DNA from: Rhodobiaceae bacterium
GTDB taxonomy: Bacteria > Pseudomonadota > Alphaproteobacteria > RS24
DNA length: 12,487 nt
Direction: 5' to 3'
NCBI GenBank assembly: GCA_002683515.1
Contig: NYTN01000049.1
Span: 1 to 12,487, forward strand
Notes under the pieces: model-generated
What the model was told of the DNA's origin: nothing
The model's database searches: none
The model's input: the letters and a program-made list of their open reading frames with translations, nothing else
Made by a program: the position numbers and the translations under genes
In this document: piece by piece, positions 1 to 7,676 of the stretch
Layout of the letters: each line of letters opens with the position of its first letter
Numbering within the stretch: the stretch's first letter is position 1

Positions 1-31
1 AAACAAGAATAGACCGCTCTCGTGGGTGCAA

Positions 32-80
32 CCTTCCATATGAACGGCATTTGCCGAAAAACGAGCCCCACAATGGAAGG
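32..80. repeat. Nested inverted repeat downstream of the M16 gene
   Basis: An 8-base arm CCTTCCAT (32-39) is matched exactly by ATGGAAGG (73-80). Between them sits a second small palindrome, CGGCATTTGCCG (45-56). It lies just after the stop codon of the minus-strand M16 gene, so it could be a 3' end structure of that transcript. Read on the minus strand there is no T run after either stem, so it is not a standard intrinsic terminator. The arms and positions are read directly; any role is unknown. Confidence 0.35.
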
Positions 81-92
81 GCAAGTAAATGT

Positions 93-1412
93 CTACTCTG
101 TCGGGTTCTTTTCACCGACAGCCGTAATAATTATCTGGTCAGGCTTCAAAAGTCGGCGGGCAACGCGCCTGACATCTTCAAGGGTGATAGCTTCAATATA
201 ACTATTACGTTTATTAAAATGTGATTGTGGCAAATCGAAAAATTGAGCTTTTAACATTTGTGAGGCAATTTTTTTGCCACTGTCAAAGCCAAGCGCATAA
301 CTTCCCTTGAGATAATTTTTTGCATTTTCAAGCTCGCTTTCGTTTGGGCCATCTTCACGCATATGCTTTAATTCAGTGCTCAGCAGAGATAGCGCTTCTT
401 CAACATTTTTATGGCTTGTTCCCATTCTCCCCATCCAAACTGGCATTGAGCCTGTTTCATTCAGATAGCTATAGACGCTGTAAACGAGGCCACGTTTTTC
501 TCTAATTTCGGTCATGAGGCGTGCTGAAAACCCACTACCACCAAGAATATGATTCACAACAAGTGCGGCGTAATAATCGGAGTCATCAAAGGGGATGCCG
601 ATATGCCCAAATATAATTTCGGTTTGAGGTCCGGGAAATTCAACAAATACAAAGTTTCCATCCAAGGGGGCAAATGGTTTGATTTTCTGGGTGGTATTTT
701 GGACTGGCAATTCGGAGAAAATCTTATCTATTTGGGATAGTAAATCCGTTTCCTCGATATCACCTACAACAGATATAATCAGATTATCCTGTGCAAACAG
801 CTGTCGGTGCGCTTTACGCAACATATCCGGCGTAACTTTTTGGGTAAATTCAGGAGATCCTCTTACAGCATTGCCATATGCATGCCCTTCCAAGGCATTT
901 TGCCACCATGTTTCTGAAGCAATGGTGCCACTGTTGGAGGCACTACTGCGATGTCCTGCCATCAACGCTTGGCGCATTCTTTCGAGAGGCGCAGGGTCAA
1001 AGCGCGGTTGGTTGACTGCAAGGGCTAGCAGAGAGAAAGCTTCATATTTATGCTTCGATAAAGTCCTTAGTGAACCGCTAAAATTGTCTTTTTCTGCAGA
1101 AAATGAAAGCTTAATGCCATAATCTTCTTTACGGGTCTGAAAGGCCTTGGCGTTAAGGTCTCCGGCACCTTCATCTAGCATGGTCGATAAAAAACGGATC
1201 AGCCCAGGTTCAAAATTTGCAGCTCCGCCACGCCACAAGAATCTCACTTGTATAATGGGCAGGTTTGTGTCTTTTGCAAACCACAGCTTTATTCCCTTTG
1301 GGCTGGTGAGTTGACGTATTTCGAGTGCATCGGCGGATGTCGAAAAAGGCAAAGCAACCACTGCCATTAAAAAACAGAACCCGGCAATCATTTTTACCAG
1401 ATGTTGCTTCAT
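93..1412 (-). CDS. M16 family peptidase-like protein, zinc-less (non-catalytic) subunit, exported
   Basis: This 439-residue protein has the M16 (pitrilysin/processing-peptidase) fold but probably no protease activity of its own. Residues 1-27 look like a Sec signal peptide: lysines at 2 and 7, a hydrophobic stretch at 8-23, and a likely cut after A27 or A29, giving a periplasmic protein. Where active members carry HxxEH, this one has R73, S76 and T77 after the conserved G70, so zinc cannot be bound. The second half keeps the arginine-tyrosine pair (R298 in the FSARL stretch, Y311 in GLVYS) known to help the active partner hold substrate in two-subunit M16 enzymes. Its ATG overlaps the stop of the upstream zinc-bearing M16 gene by 4 nt (ATGA), suggesting translational coupling and a heterodimer. 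That partnership is inferred; the substrate is unknown. Confidence 0.93.
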   Translation of the reverse strand: MKQHLVKMIAGFCFLMAVVALPFSTSADALEIRQLTSPKGIKLWFAKDTNLPIIQVRFLWRGGAANFEPGLIRFLSTMLDEGAGDLNAKAFQTRKEDYGIKLSFSAEKDNFSGSLRTLSKHKYEAFSLLALAVNQPRFDPAPLERMRQALMAGHRSSASNSGTIASETWWQNALEGHAYGNAVRGSPEFTQKVTPDMLRKAHRQLFAQDNLIISVVGDIEETDLLSQIDKIFSELPVQNTTQKIKPFAPLDGNFVFVEFPGPQTEIIFGHIGIPFDDSDYYAALVVNHILGGSGFSARLMTEIREKRGLVYSVYSYLNETGSMPVWMGRMGTSHKNVEEALSLLSTELKHMREDGPNESELENAKNYLKGSYALGFDSGKKIASQMLKAQFFDLPQSHFNKRNSYIEAITLEDVRRVARRLLKPDQIIITAVGEKNPTE

Positions 1413-2827
1413 GATATTGGCGCCCCTGTTTTTTGAGATCCTTGTTTTGTTTTATTTGAAGTGTCCATAGGTGGGGTTAGTATCCCTGTTATGCTTTGGC
1501 TTGCATCAAGGTATAAATTTGCAGCCTTCAGAATATCATCGACTGAAACAGCCCCAATATCTTTTGTCCAGCGCGCTACATCTTCAACCGTTAAGCCAAT
1601 TGAGATTAAGGAACCATAAATCCGTGCCTGGGCAAATTGACTGTCCCGCGCGTAAAGAGTGTCGGCAAGAATTTTGGTCTTGGCGCGTTCAAGTTCCTGA
1701 AGTGTTACCTGTTGAGTCTTAAGTTTTTTGATTTCAGCATCCAGAAGCGCAATATTGTCGTCTACATGAGTTGTGTCGCTGGGCGATATATACACCACGG
1801 CCTCCCCATGAGCGCGGCGCATTGTATCTGCCCATCCCCCGACGCTTACGGCAATTTTCTCATTTACAATGAGCGATTGATATAACCGCCCTGTTGTGCC
1901 TGACGACAAAATTTCCATCAGTAACTCAAGAGCTACAAAGGGTTTAGTATTATCCCTGCTCCAAACAGGAAGTCGGTATATGCGTTGCAGGACCGGTTGG
2001 TGGGTACGCACATCTTGAATATAAATTGCTTCGGGAGAGGACAAGATACCAGCTTCTATAAGCTGATTTTTCGGCTTATTCGCGGGCGGGATTACACCGT
2101 AATAACGTGCTGCGAGTTTTTTAACTTCCGGCATATCTGCATCGCCAGCAACAATTAGAATAGCATTATCTGGCGCGTAAAAGCGTTTATAAAACCTCTT
2201 GGCATCCTCCACGCGTAACTTTTCAATTTCGTGGCGCCAGCCGATAATCGGGCGGGAATAGGGATGTGGCTTATGCAAGACATGACGCAATTTTTCTCCC
2301 AGAAGGGCAATCGGCTTGGAGTCGGTGCGGGATGAGCGTTCTTCCAACACAACATCACGTTCAGATAAAGCCTGTTCCTCAACAAATATCAGATTCGCCA
2401 TGCGGTCAGCTTCCAGTTTCATGACCTCGGGCAACCTGTCAGCTGAGATACGCTGGAAATATGCTGTGTAGTCATGAGCTGTAAAGGCGTTTTCACTGCC
2501 GCCCATCATGGCGATTTTCTCTGAAAATTCTCCCGATGCGAGGGTGTCAGTCCCTTTAAACATCAAATGTTCGAAGTAATGCGCGATACCTGATTTCCCC
2601 TGAGGGTCATCAATTCCACCAGCTTTATACCAGACCATATGAGTAATGACCGGGGCCCTTTTGTCGGTGATAACAACAATCTCAAGCCCGTTTGGTAGGC
2701 GGTCTGTTTTAATATTTTGAGGTTTATCAGTAGATTGCGTGCAAGCTGAGAAAGCTATACTCATCATCGCAAACAGAAAATAAAAGCTACGTCCTGAAGA
2801 CCGAAAAGACGACCGGAAAAACATCAC
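1409..2827 (-). CDS. M16 family zinc metallopeptidase, probable lipoprotein
   Basis: This 472-residue protein is the catalytic M16 member. The inverted zinc motif is HYFEH (H83, E86, H87), with the third zinc ligand E163 in LEE, exactly 76 residues after H87 as expected for the family. The N-terminus has arginines at 5, 9 and 13, a hydrophobic stretch and then FSAC with cysteine 29. This resembles a lipobox, though F at -3 is uncommon, so membrane anchoring is likely but not certain. The M16 N-domain spans about 40-200 and the C-domain about 210-440; the C-domain lacks the clear R/Y pair found in the downstream protein, fitting a division of labour. The start is ambiguous: GTG at 2827 or the next codon, ATG at 2824. 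It lies 10 nt after the DUF3035 gene and overlaps the second M16 gene by 4 nt. The substrate cannot be told from sequence. Confidence 0.94.
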   Translation of the reverse strand: MMFFRSSFRSSGRSFYFLFAMMSIAFSACTQSTDKPQNIKTDRLPNGLEIVVITDKRAPVITHMVWYKAGGIDDPQGKSGIAHYFEHLMFKGTDTLASGEFSEKIAMMGGSENAFTAHDYTAYFQRISADRLPEVMKLEADRMANLIFVEEQALSERDVVLEERSSRTDSKPIALLGEKLRHVLHKPHPYSRPIIGWRHEIEKLRVEDAKRFYKRFYAPDNAILIVAGDADMPEVKKLAARYYGVIPPANKPKNQLIEAGILSSPEAIYIQDVRTHQPVLQRIYRLPVWSRDNTKPFVALELLMEILSSGTTGRLYQSLIVNEKIAVSVGGWADTMRRAHGEAVVYISPSDTTHVDDNIALLDAEIKKLKTQQVTLQELERAKTKILADTLYARDSQFAQARIYGSLISIGLTVEDVARWTKDIGAVSVDDILKAANLYLDASQSITGILTPPMDTSNKTKQGSQKTGAPIS

Positions 2828-2837
2828 GAAATTCAGC

Positions 2838-3266
2838 CTATTCTCCGGTCGTATTTAAAATTAGATTTTCCGTGACAGCTTGCTCTTTGACGATAACAGT
2901 ATTGCCATCATTTCGGATTTTTGAACGGACATTGTTTTGGCTTGGGTCGGAGCCTATGCGGTCAAGAACTTCTTTCTCGCCGTCTGAGGCAATTTCTGAA
3001 ATGTCAACTTCTCTACCGGTCAATATTTGTTCGGCTTCAACACGCGTGCTGGTGCGGGCAATTTTACTGCCAGCTTCATTTGGTGGTTTCAAAGAATAAT
3101 CAGGCGGAATAATCAGCGGTTGTTTTTTCAAAATAGCGAATTCATCCGGGGGGTTTTTTTTGTAGGCGAAAGCGTCTGATAGACCGCCGCCACAGGCTGA
3201 GACTGTCAGTGTCATACACAAAAATCCGAGGATATTTTTCCCGTGGTTCATTTTCAAATTTGTCAT
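2838..3266 (-). CDS. DUF3035 lipoprotein (BamF-like)
   Basis: A small lipoprotein of 142 residues. The signal peptide (1-24) has lysines near the start, a hydrophobic core and the lipobox VSAC, giving lipidated C25 followed by G26, which favours the outer membrane. The segment at 39-62, with PDEFAIL, an IIPPDY turn and a final KPP, is typical of the alphaproteobacterial DUF3035 family. Members of that family are sometimes named BamF, a proposed lipoprotein of the outer-membrane protein assembly (BAM) complex; I follow that name only as a likely role. The frame is open up to an ATG at 3329, but I choose 3266. It has a good Shine-Dalgarno 6 nt upstream and places the signal peptide properly, whereas 3329 lacks one and would add 21 charged, polar residues before the signal. 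lspA lies upstream and the M16 pair downstream. Confidence 0.85.
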   Translation of the reverse strand: MTNLKMNHGKNILGFLCMTLTVSACGGGLSDAFAYKKNPPDEFAILKKQPLIIPPDYSLKPPNEAGSKIARTSTRVEAEQILTGREVDISEIASDGEKEVLDRIGSDPSQNNVRSKIRNDGNTVIVKEQAVTENLILNTTGE

Positions 3267-3272
3267 GCTCAC

Positions 3273-3279
3273 TTTCCTT
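3273..3279 (-). promoter_or_regulatory. Ribosome binding site fixing the DUF3035 lipoprotein start
   Basis: AAGGAAA on the minus strand lies 6 nt before the ATG at 3266. No comparable site precedes the ATG at 3329 or the one at 3251, so this supports the 142-residue form with a standard lipoprotein signal peptide. Confidence 0.6.
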
Positions 3280-3327
3280 GTTTCCTTGTTAAGCAATTCC
3301 ATATCAGGTAATGGCACATTAAACACC

Positions 3328-3333
3328 ATTATA
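3328..3333 (-). promoter_or_regulatory. Possible internal promoter -10 (TATAAT) before the DUF3035/M16 genes
   Basis: The minus strand has a perfect TATAAT in the 87-nt gap between lspA and the lipoprotein gene. It would give a 5' leader of roughly 55 nt. The hexamer 17 nt upstream (TAATCT, 3351-3356) is a poor -35, so this rests on the -10 alone in an AT-rich spacer. A small inverted repeat, TCTAAT (3337-3342) and ATTAGA (3353-3358), lies just upstream over the lspA stop. Confidence 0.25.
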
Positions 3334-3353
3334 ATATCTAATTATTCAGGAGA

Positions 3354-3869
3354 TTAGACCCTATCGGGAGTTTTGCCAGACAGAAGAAAACTGTCCAGTA
3401 AAATCGTTATAACACCTAAACTAATCCAAACATCGGCAAGATTAAAGACATACCAATAATAGTTTTCGTAATGAAAACTTATGAAGTCAATAACCCCGCC
3501 ATAAATAATACGATCAATTATATTGCCTATCGCGCCACCAATAATAAGACAATAACCAAGTCGTTCCAATTTTGCTGTTGAACGAGCCATTTGCACAAGC
3601 AGAAATAGAGTTATTAGGAGGCCCAGAGCAGATAGGATGATGCGCCCCACCATGCCTGAACTGGCAAAAAGCCCATAGCTGATGCCCGTGTTCCATATCA
3701 GGATAAAATCGAGAATTGGAAGAACCTGCATGCGGTCTGTCTCTGAAATTTGCATCAAAACGATTTGCTTGCTCAATTGGTCGATAAAAATGAGCGCCAA
3801 GCAAGTGATAAGCCCTTTTCTAGCAGGCCCCTGTTTCAAGAGAGACTTAAATGAGGTGAGGGTGCCCAT
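3354..3869 (-). CDS. lspA: Lipoprotein signal peptidase (signal peptidase II)
   Basis: An inner-membrane aspartyl protease of 171 residues that removes the signal peptide of diacylglyceryl-modified prolipoproteins before the lipid-bearing cysteine. Family hallmarks are in order: the first membrane segment with FIDQLSK (28-34), NTGISYGLF (60-68), GNIIDR with catalytic D119, GGVIDFI (124-130), and FNLAD with catalytic D146, followed by the last membrane segment. About four hydrophobic segments are visible, as expected. The frame is open to an ATG at 3914 inside ileS, but the ATG at 3869 starts 4 nt after the ileS stop and gives the usual length. The ileS-lspA pairing is common in bacteria and implies co-transcription. 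The next two genes encode proteins with lipoprotein-type signals, which are likely substrates. Confidence 0.96.
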   Translation of the reverse strand: MGTLTSFKSLLKQGPARKGLITCLALIFIDQLSKQIVLMQISETDRMQVLPILDFILIWNTGISYGLFASSGMVGRIILSALGLLITLFLLVQMARSTAKLERLGYCLIIGGAIGNIIDRIIYGGVIDFISFHYENYYWYVFNLADVWISLGVITILLDSFLLSGKTPDRV

Positions 3870-3873
3870 GAAG

Positions 3874-6690
3874 CTATCCGCTTTGGGTGTCAAAAGCTGA
3901 CACAGCCTCAGCATCGCGGGGGCTTAAATCCGGATAAGCTTTAATACTGCCGACATCCGGTAATATTTTCCAACTCCGGCGACATTTTTGTCCAACGGCT
4001 AAAGCCGGGATCACGCCGACTTCTTTGACATCATCTAGCGTGAAAGCATCTGAGGGCGGCGTTTCATTGCGGATATCAATCTGCGAGGTAATACAAATAT
4101 CGGCCATATTCAAGTCCTGCGTTTTATCATACCAGTCTGCCCTAGGAATAAACACAACGGGCGCGGCCTCAAGACTGGAGCCAATACGCTTTTCCTGCCG
4201 TTCAATTTCTAGTGCGCCGGTTACTACGCGGCGAATTTTGCGAATGACTTCCCATTTTGCCGCTAGGTCATCATTTTGATAATCTGAAGGAATGTCAGGG
4301 AATTGTTGCTCATGAATGGAACCACGGGTTTCACCAAAACGGCTTTGCCAAACCTCTTCAGTGGTGAAACATAAAACCGGAGCCAGCCAACTTGTCAGAC
4401 AGTTAAAAGTTATATCCATAATGGTGCGGCAACCTCGTCTTTCAGGGCTTTCCTCGGGGTCGCAATATAATGCATCTTTCCGGATATCGAAATAAAACGC
4501 CGACAGTTCCACTGTCATAAAATTAAACAATGTTTGGTAAACACGTCGGAAGTCAAAACCTTCATATCCGGCCCGCACTTCATCGCTGACCTCGCTGAGG
4601 CGATGCAGCATAAAACGCTCGAGCTCGGGTAAATCTTGCAGTTCACTTTTTTCAGTATCATTGAAACCTGATAGGTTACCGAGAAGAAAACGGAAACAGT
4701 TTCGCATTTTGCGATAAGCATCTGTATTAGCTTTGATGATTTCCGGCCCGATACGTTGATCTTCACTGTAGTCACAACTTGTGGTCCAGAGCCGGATAAT
4801 CTCAGCTCCTGATTGGTCAATGACTTTAAGCGGGTCGACAGCATTGCCCGTAGATTTGGACATTTTTCGACCTTTTTCATCCATGGTGAAACCATGGGTA
4901 ATTACATTTTTATAGGGGGCGACACCGCGCGTCGCGCAGGACTCGAGCAAGGAGGAGTGAAACCAGCCACGATGTTGGTCAGAGCCTTCCAAATAGACGT
5001 CAGCTGGCCAGTGAAGGATGTCGCGCTCTTCCAGCACAAAGGCATGTGTTGTGCCGCTATCAAACCAGACATCAAGAATATCGTTCACTTGCTCGTAATC
5101 TGATGCTTGATAGGCGTCACCGAGAAAAAACTGCGGGTCGGTGTTGAACCAAGCATCTGCGCCATGGGTTTTCACCGCGTCGACAATACGTTGATTGACT
5201 GCTTCATCGCGTAAAATCTCACCCGATTGACGGTTCACAAATACCGTCAGCGGTACGCCCCAAGCGCGTTGCCGCGACAGCACCCAGTCGGGGCGGTTTT
5301 CTATCATTGCGTGAATTCTGTTACGTCCGGATTTAGGGAACCAATCGACTTCATCAATGGCTTTCAGGGCTTTATCTCGCAGATTATTGTGATCCATAGA
5401 CACGAACCATTGCGGTGTGTTTCTGAAAATTAACGGGGCTTTTGAACGCCAGCTATGGGGATATTGGTGACGTAATTTGCCTTTGGCAAAAAGTCCATTA
5501 GCTTCAATCAGTGCTGTTATAACTGCGCCATTCGCATCACCGTTAATGCCATTTTCATCCAAAACTCTTTTGCCGGCAAAAATCGGCACATGGTCAAAAT
5601 ACACGCCCGCTTCATCAACTGTGAAGGGAACTTCTATTTTGTGTTTTAAACCAAGTTCATAGTCATCCTGACCATGCCCGGGGGCAATATGGACCAGCCC
5701 TGTTCCTGTTTCGGCTGTCACAAAATCACCGGCCAGTATTGGCACATCAAAGTCATAGCCCTGTCCGGCAAACGGATGTGAGCAAATCAGGCCTTCCGGT
5801 TCAACATCACTTAGGCGCTGGTAATCAGTTATATCGGCGGCGCTCATAGCACGCTCGGCAAGGTCATCACACAAAATGAGTTTTTCACCACCGACCTGAT
5901 ACAAGCCGTAATTAAGGGATTTGGCGCAGGCCATCGCTCGATTGCCGGGAATGGTCCAGGGTGTTGTAGTCCAGATAACAGCTGAAACCCCTTCGGTTAA
6001 TGCGGGGTCGGCGGCTTGTTTGACAGGAAACTTGACGAAAATTGTTGGTGAGACATGTTCCTCATATTCAACCTCGGCCTCGGCGAGTGCGGTTTTTTCA
6101 ACCACTGACCACATGACGGGTTTTGAACCACGATATAGTGCGCCATTCATAACGAATTTCTGGAATTCCTGAACAATGACTGCCTCAGCATCAAAAGCCA
6201 TGGTTGTATAGGGTTTGTTCCAATCACCGATAATACCGAGGCGTTGGAATTGCTCAGATTGTATCGCGACCCATTTTTCAGCAAAGCTTCGGCATTCGGC
6301 CCGGAATTCAGTGGCGGGGACTTCATCCTTGTTCAGACCCTTGGCGCGATATTGTTCTTCAATTTTCCATTCAATCGGTAACCCGTGACAATCCCATCCT
6401 GGGACATAGACGGCGTTTTTACCTGTCATTTGACGGGAGCGAACAATAATGTCTTTAAGTATTTTGTTCAGCGCATGTCCGATATGAATATCGCCATTGG
6501 CATAGGGGGGGCCATCATGCAGCACGAATTTTTCTTTATCTTTCGCGGCATCACGCAAACGGTCATAAAGGCCGATTTTTTCCCAATATGCTAAAATATC
6601 CGGCTCACGCTTCGGCAGCCCTGCTTTCATCGGAAAGTCGGTTTGGGGAAGATTAAGTGTTTCCTTATAGTCTCTTAGATTTTCATCCAT
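3874..6690 (-). CDS. ileS: Isoleucyl-tRNA synthetase
   Basis: A cytoplasmic class I synthetase of 938 residues that joins isoleucine to tRNA-Ile. The Rossmann signature HIGH is at 69-72 after PPYANGD. The editing domain keeps the threonine-rich TTTPWTIPGNRA stretch and GHGQDDY. The catalytic core continues with SRQRAWGVP, DVWFDSG and GSDQHRGWFHSS, and KMSKS at 609-613 closes the ATP site. An anticodon-binding domain follows. The C-terminal zinc knuckle, C-x2-C-x16-C-x2-C in E. coli IleS, is degenerate: the four positions are C903, S906, S923 and D926, so zinc binding there is unlikely. I place the start at ATG 6690, giving the usual N-terminus before DYKETLNLP; a TTG at 6705 would add 5 residues. 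ribF ends 20 nt upstream and lspA begins 4 nt downstream. Confidence 0.98.
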   Translation of the reverse strand: MDENLRDYKETLNLPQTDFPMKAGLPKREPDILAYWEKIGLYDRLRDAAKDKEKFVLHDGPPYANGDIHIGHALNKILKDIIVRSRQMTGKNAVYVPGWDCHGLPIEWKIEEQYRAKGLNKDEVPATEFRAECRSFAEKWVAIQSEQFQRLGIIGDWNKPYTTMAFDAEAVIVQEFQKFVMNGALYRGSKPVMWSVVEKTALAEAEVEYEEHVSPTIFVKFPVKQAADPALTEGVSAVIWTTTPWTIPGNRAMACAKSLNYGLYQVGGEKLILCDDLAERAMSAADITDYQRLSDVEPEGLICSHPFAGQGYDFDVPILAGDFVTAETGTGLVHIAPGHGQDDYELGLKHKIEVPFTVDEAGVYFDHVPIFAGKRVLDENGINGDANGAVITALIEANGLFAKGKLRHQYPHSWRSKAPLIFRNTPQWFVSMDHNNLRDKALKAIDEVDWFPKSGRNRIHAMIENRPDWVLSRQRAWGVPLTVFVNRQSGEILRDEAVNQRIVDAVKTHGADAWFNTDPQFFLGDAYQASDYEQVNDILDVWFDSGTTHAFVLEERDILHWPADVYLEGSDQHRGWFHSSLLESCATRGVAPYKNVITHGFTMDEKGRKMSKSTGNAVDPLKVIDQSGAEIIRLWTTSCDYSEDQRIGPEIIKANTDAYRKMRNCFRFLLGNLSGFNDTEKSELQDLPELERFMLHRLSEVSDEVRAGYEGFDFRRVYQTLFNFMTVELSAFYFDIRKDALYCDPEESPERRGCRTIMDITFNCLTSWLAPVLCFTTEEVWQSRFGETRGSIHEQQFPDIPSDYQNDDLAAKWEVIRKIRRVVTGALEIERQEKRIGSSLEAAPVVFIPRADWYDKTQDLNMADICITSQIDIRNETPPSDAFTLDDVKEVGVIPALAVGQKCRRSWKILPDVGSIKAYPDLSPRDAEAVSAFDTQSG

Positions 6691-6710
6691 GCGGGGTTTT
6701 ACCAATGCGG

Positions 6711-7673
6711 TTAGAGGCTTGCAAGCACTTCACGGGCTGATTGGACATCCCGTGCGATTTGTGCCTTAAGTGCGTCAAGGTTGTCAAATTGCTGTTCAGG
6801 GCGGATAAAGTCAACCAGCCCAACGCTTAATGTGTCGCCATAAATGTCGCCGTCAAAATCAAAAATAAAAACTTCAAGACGAGGAGCTTCGGTTTCAAAA
6901 CTTGGGCGAATACCAAGATTAGCGACCCCTGTGAATTTTTGCCCGCCAAATGAACCGTTTAGCATCTCAATGGTAACGGCATATACACCGAATAAAGGCA
7001 GGTGATAATCTTCAAGAGATAGATTGGCTGTTGGAAAATCAATGGTACGGCCTCTTTGATCGCCTTGTTGAACGTCGGCTTCTAAACGCCAGGCGTCGCC
7101 AAGAAGGTTGGTGGCCTGAGAGATTTCTCCGCGGGTTAAGCACTCCCTTATTGCTGTTGAGGAATAAGGTCTTTCTCCGGCATTATCGGGAGACACCGCA
7201 GCGATGAATAGCACGTCAAAACCATGAACATCTCCGGCTGTTTTTAACATGTCTGGCGTCCCTGCACGATTCTTACCGAAATGAAAATCATGGCCGATGC
7301 AAACGGCGCGCGCACCAAAACTTTCAATAATGATTTTTTGTATAAAATCTTCTGCAGACATTTCCGCCATGTTCTTATTAAATGTTAATGCCACTATATT
7401 GGTTGCGCCATATTGTTCGAGTAACCGCGCGCGTGTCTCCAGTCGCGTCAGCCTCAAGGAAGGTGCATGGGGGGCAAAATATTGTCGGGGATGAGGGTCA
7501 AACACCAGAACCGTGACCTCTGTCTTTCTCTCTCCCTCGATTTCTTGGGCTTTTTCAAGGGCACGCGAAAGTACAACCTGATGGCCCTTATGTACGCCAT
7601 CAAAATTGCCGATTACCAATACGCCGCCTTTGGCAGTCTCAGGTAGTTGTGAAAGGTCGCGAAACAATCCCAT
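6711..7673 (-). CDS. ribF: Bifunctional riboflavin kinase / FAD synthetase
   Basis: Makes FMN from riboflavin and then FAD, using ATP for each step. The protein is 320 residues, a normal length. The N-terminal adenylyltransferase half shows GNFDGVHKGH (22-31), FDPHP, the GHDFHFGKNRAGT stretch and SSTAIR. The C-terminal kinase half, from about residue 185, shows GRTIDFPTANL near 205-215, GVYAV and the GVANLGIRPSF stretch, and ends with the typical PEQQFDNLDALKAQIARD helix. It starts at ATG 7673, 3 nt after the stop of the HAD gene, with GGTGAG just before the start. The ribF-ileS-lspA order is widely conserved, which supports co-transcription. Confidence 0.97.
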   Translation of the reverse strand: MGLFRDLSQLPETAKGGVLVIGNFDGVHKGHQVVLSRALEKAQEIEGERKTEVTVLVFDPHPRQYFAPHAPSLRLTRLETRARLLEQYGATNIVALTFNKNMAEMSAEDFIQKIIIESFGARAVCIGHDFHFGKNRAGTPDMLKTAGDVHGFDVLFIAAVSPDNAGERPYSSTAIRECLTRGEISQATNLLGDAWRLEADVQQGDQRGRTIDFPTANLSLEDYHLPLFGVYAVTIEMLNGSFGGQKFTGVANLGIRPSFETEAPRLEVFIFDFDGDIYGDTLSVGLVDFIRPEQQFDNLDALKAQIARDVQSAREVLASL

Positions 7674-7676
7674 AGC

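Noticed and set aside
1..50. Short minus-strand frames starting at 39 or 50 and running off the left edge
   Set aside because: Only 13-16 codons are visible, there is no ribosome site and no recognisable protein, so a gene start cannot be supported.
679..1122. Plus-strand open frame of 147 codons opposite the second M16 gene
   Set aside because: The minus-strand frame has a clear signal peptide and M16 features; the plus frame shows no recognisable motif.
3267..3329. Longer N-terminus for the DUF3035 lipoprotein (start at 3329)
   Set aside because: It would place 21 polar residues before the lipoprotein signal and lacks a ribosome site; the start at 3266 has both a good site and a normal signal.
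3870..3914. Longer lspA start at 3914 overlapping ileS
   Set aside because: The added 15 residues are not part of the family pattern; the ATG at 3869 gives normal length and spacing.
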